Source: an uncultured Clostridia bacterium (GTDB taxonomy: Bacteria; Bacillota; Clostridia; Oscillospirales; Acutalibacteraceae). Taken from it: DNA of 52,774 bases. The position numbers and the translations under genes were made by a program. Each line of letters begins with the position of its first letter. The stretch's first letter is position 1. The stretch spans positions 1 through 52,774 of the forward strand of contig CALEII010000039.1 of assembly GCA_937876205.1 (NCBI GenBank). The letters run 5' to 3'. This document shows positions 51,255 to 52,774 of this stretch, piece after piece. The notes beneath the pieces were generated by a model that saw only the letters and a program-made list of their open reading frames with translations, did not search any database and was not told the DNA's origin.

Positions 51255-52774
51255 ATGATAAAAAGACTTGCAAAATGTGTGCGAGAATATAAGTGGCCTG
51301 CTATATTGACACCTGTTTTTGTTATCGGTGAGGTTATTATGGAGGTTGTAATACCTCGTCTTATGGCATCTCTTATTGACTTCGGTATTGAACTGAGTGA
51401 TATGCAGTATGTTCTTAAAATGGGCGTTGCTTTGCTTATCAGCGCTGTGATTTCTATGCTTTTCGGCGGTGTTGCCGGCAGAACATGTGCTGTCGCCAGT
51501 GCAGGGTTTGCAAAGAATCTTCGTCACGATATGTTTTACAGCGTTCAGAATTATGCATTCTCAAACATTGACAAATTCTCAACATCAAGCATTGTTACAA
51601 GACTTACAACCGATGTAAATAATGTTCAGCAGTCGTTTATGATGATTATCAGAATGGCTGTCAGAAGCCCTATGATGTTTACATTCAGCTTTATTTTTGC
51701 CTTCGACATAAATGCAAAGCTTGCATGTGTTTTTCTGTGTGTTGTTCCGTTTCTTGTTCTGGGTATGTTTCTTATTATCAGAAAAGCACATCCTCTTTTC
51801 AAGAGAGTTTTCAAGACATATGATAAGCTCAACAGCATCGTTGAAGAGAACGTCAGAGGAATCCGTGTTGTTAAATCATTCAACAGACAAGGCTTTGAAA
51901 CAGATAAGTTTCAGAACATTTCAGGCAGCATTTACAACGATTTTGTAAAAGCAGAAAAGACAATTGCATTCAATACCCCCCTTATGCAGATTAGTGTTTA
52001 TGCGTGCACAATCCTCATTTCTTGGTTCGGTGCAAAGCTCATTGTCAACACAGGTGCAACAGAGCTTTCAACAGGCGAGCTGATGAGTCTTTTTACATAC
52101 ACGGCTCAGCTTCTCAACAGCTTAATGTTCATTTCAATGATTTTTGTTATGATGACAATGTCAAAAGCGAGTGCCGAACGAATTGTAGAAGTGCTTGATG
52201 AAAAAAGTGATATCACAGAAAAAGAAAATGCAGAAACAACTGTAAAAGACGGCTCAGTTGTTTTTGAAAATGTTGATTTCTCATACTCAAAGAATGCAGA
52301 TAAGCTCTGTCTTGACAATATAAATATTGAAATAAAATCAGGCGAGACAGTGGGAATAATCGGTGGTACGGGCTCTTCAAAATCAACCTTTGTTCAGCTG
52401 ATTCCTCGTCTTTACGATGTTAAAAACGGCAGTGTAAAGGTCGGCGGAACAGATGTCCGTGACTACAGTATTGAGGCACTGCGAAATGAAGTTGCAATGG
52501 TGCTTCAGAAAAACGTTCTTTTCTCAGGCACAATCAGAGAAAACCTGCGCTGGGGCAAGGAAGACGCAACCGATGACGAAATTATAAATGCCTGCAAGCT
52601 TGCCTGTGCAGATGAATTTATTGAAAAATTCCCTGACGGATATGATACATATATTGAGCAGGGCGGTGCCAATGTATCGGGCGGTCAGAAGCAGAGACTG
52701 TGTATTGCCCGTGCAATTCTTAAAAAGCCTAAAATACTTATTCTTGACGACTCCACAAGTGCCGTTGATACTGC
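51255..52774 (+). CDS. ABC exporter half-transporter (membrane domain fused to ATPase), 3' end outside window
   Basis: An open frame runs from ATG 51255 to the window end, giving 506 residues of an incomplete protein. Residues ~1-315 form the six-helix type I exporter membrane domain, with the coupling segment EENVRGIRVVKSFNRQGFE. The ATPase follows: Walker A GGTGSSKST, Q-loop VLQKNVLFSGTIRENL, signature VSGGQKQR and Walker B ILILDDSTSAVD. Walker A has Ser-Ser where GSGKS is more usual. It begins 1 base after the marR stop, a common MarR-ABC pair for drug or peptide export. A second half-transporter may lie beyond the window. Confidence 0.95.
   Translation, partial: MIKRLAKCVREYKWPAILTPVFVIGEVIMEVVIPRLMASLIDFGIELSDMQYVLKMGVALLISAVISMLFGGVAGRTCAVASAGFAKNLRHDMFYSVQNYAFSNIDKFSTSSIVTRLTTDVNNVQQSFMMIIRMAVRSPMMFTFSFIFAFDINAKLACVFLCVVPFLVLGMFLIIRKAHPLFKRVFKTYDKLNSIVEENVRGIRVVKSFNRQGFETDKFQNISGSIYNDFVKAEKTIAFNTPLMQISVYACTILISWFGAKLIVNTGATELSTGELMSLFTYTAQLLNSLMFISMIFVMMTMSKASAERIVEVLDEKSDITEKENAETTVKDGSVVFENVDFSYSKNADKLCLDNINIEIKSGETVGIIGGTGSSKSTFVQLIPRLYDVKNGSVKVGGTDVRDYSIEALRNEVAMVLQKNVLFSGTIRENLRWGKEDATDDEIINACKLACADEFIEKFPDGYDTYIEQGGANVSGGQKQRLCIARAILKKPKILILDDSTSAVDT

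Noticed and set aside
1..52774. Prophage, insertion sequence, tRNA or rRNA genes
   Set aside because: I saw no integrase, transposase, structural phage protein, cloverleaf-type tRNA or rRNA sequence in the window.

Overview
The window comes from a low-to-moderate GC member of the Firmicutes, most likely class Clostridia and family Oscillospiraceae/Ruminococcaceae. The evidence is the clostridial order infC-rpmI-rplT and rnc-radical SAM-smc-ftsY, sigma-A promoters with TTGACA-17-TATAAT spacing, strong GGAGG-type ribosome binding sites with several TTG starts, and secreted proteins built from InlB-type repeats. The species cannot be named from the sequence. No rRNA, tRNA, CRISPR array, insertion sequence or phage gene was seen.

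Layout. (1) 1-5846, minus strand: a cut-off glycoside hydrolase-like gene, then a compact run of small-molecule modifying enzymes: a P-loop kinase, a frameshifted zinc peptidase joined to a GNAT domain, a SAM methyltransferase and three GNAT acetyltransferases. One consensus promoter drives the run. Between promoter and first gene lie an 18-codon leader ORF and an intrinsic terminator, the layout of ribosome-controlled attenuation as seen at inducible resistance genes. (2) 5847-8400, minus: a DUF554 membrane protein and two membrane proteins of unknown function. (3) 8562-28306, plus: a small XRE regulator, then the housekeeping block infC-rpmI-rplT (with a probable L20 leader and a non-AUG infC start), a SpoU methylase, dprA, topA, trmFO, rnc, an Elp3-like radical SAM protein, smc, ftsY, an XTP pyrophosphatase, yhbY, nadD, yqeK, rsfS, leuS and an asparaginase. 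Many of these genes overlap by 4 bases.

(4) 28408-38099, plus: the most interesting part. A 77-residue four-cysteine peptide with a leader-like N-terminus has its own promoter and terminator. It is followed by a lipoprotein, a radical SAM/SPASM enzyme, a PqqD-like peptide-binding protein and a 2,400-residue secreted GH43-type modular protein, the last four nearly end to end. This looks like a ribosomally made, radical SAM-modified peptide (RiPP) locus tied to a surface glycan-active protein. (5) 38195-42262, plus: a second secreted protein of 1,356 residues with a threefold beta-prism-like (MABP-like) N-terminus. Its last ~620 residues match the first giant protein, and one stretch of about 250 bp is almost identical in DNA. 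(6) 42332-44764: a domain-permuted GH3 glycosidase.

(7) 44816-48406, minus: a CDP-glycerol glycerophosphotransferase-like enzyme, a GT2 glycosyltransferase and a polysaccharide flippase, forming a cell-wall glycopolymer operon. (8) 48517-50617: a zinc-ribbon membrane protein and a divergent single-pass membrane protein. (9) 50679-52774, plus: a MarR regulator with a self-operator-like palindrome, followed by an ABC exporter half-transporter cut by the window end.
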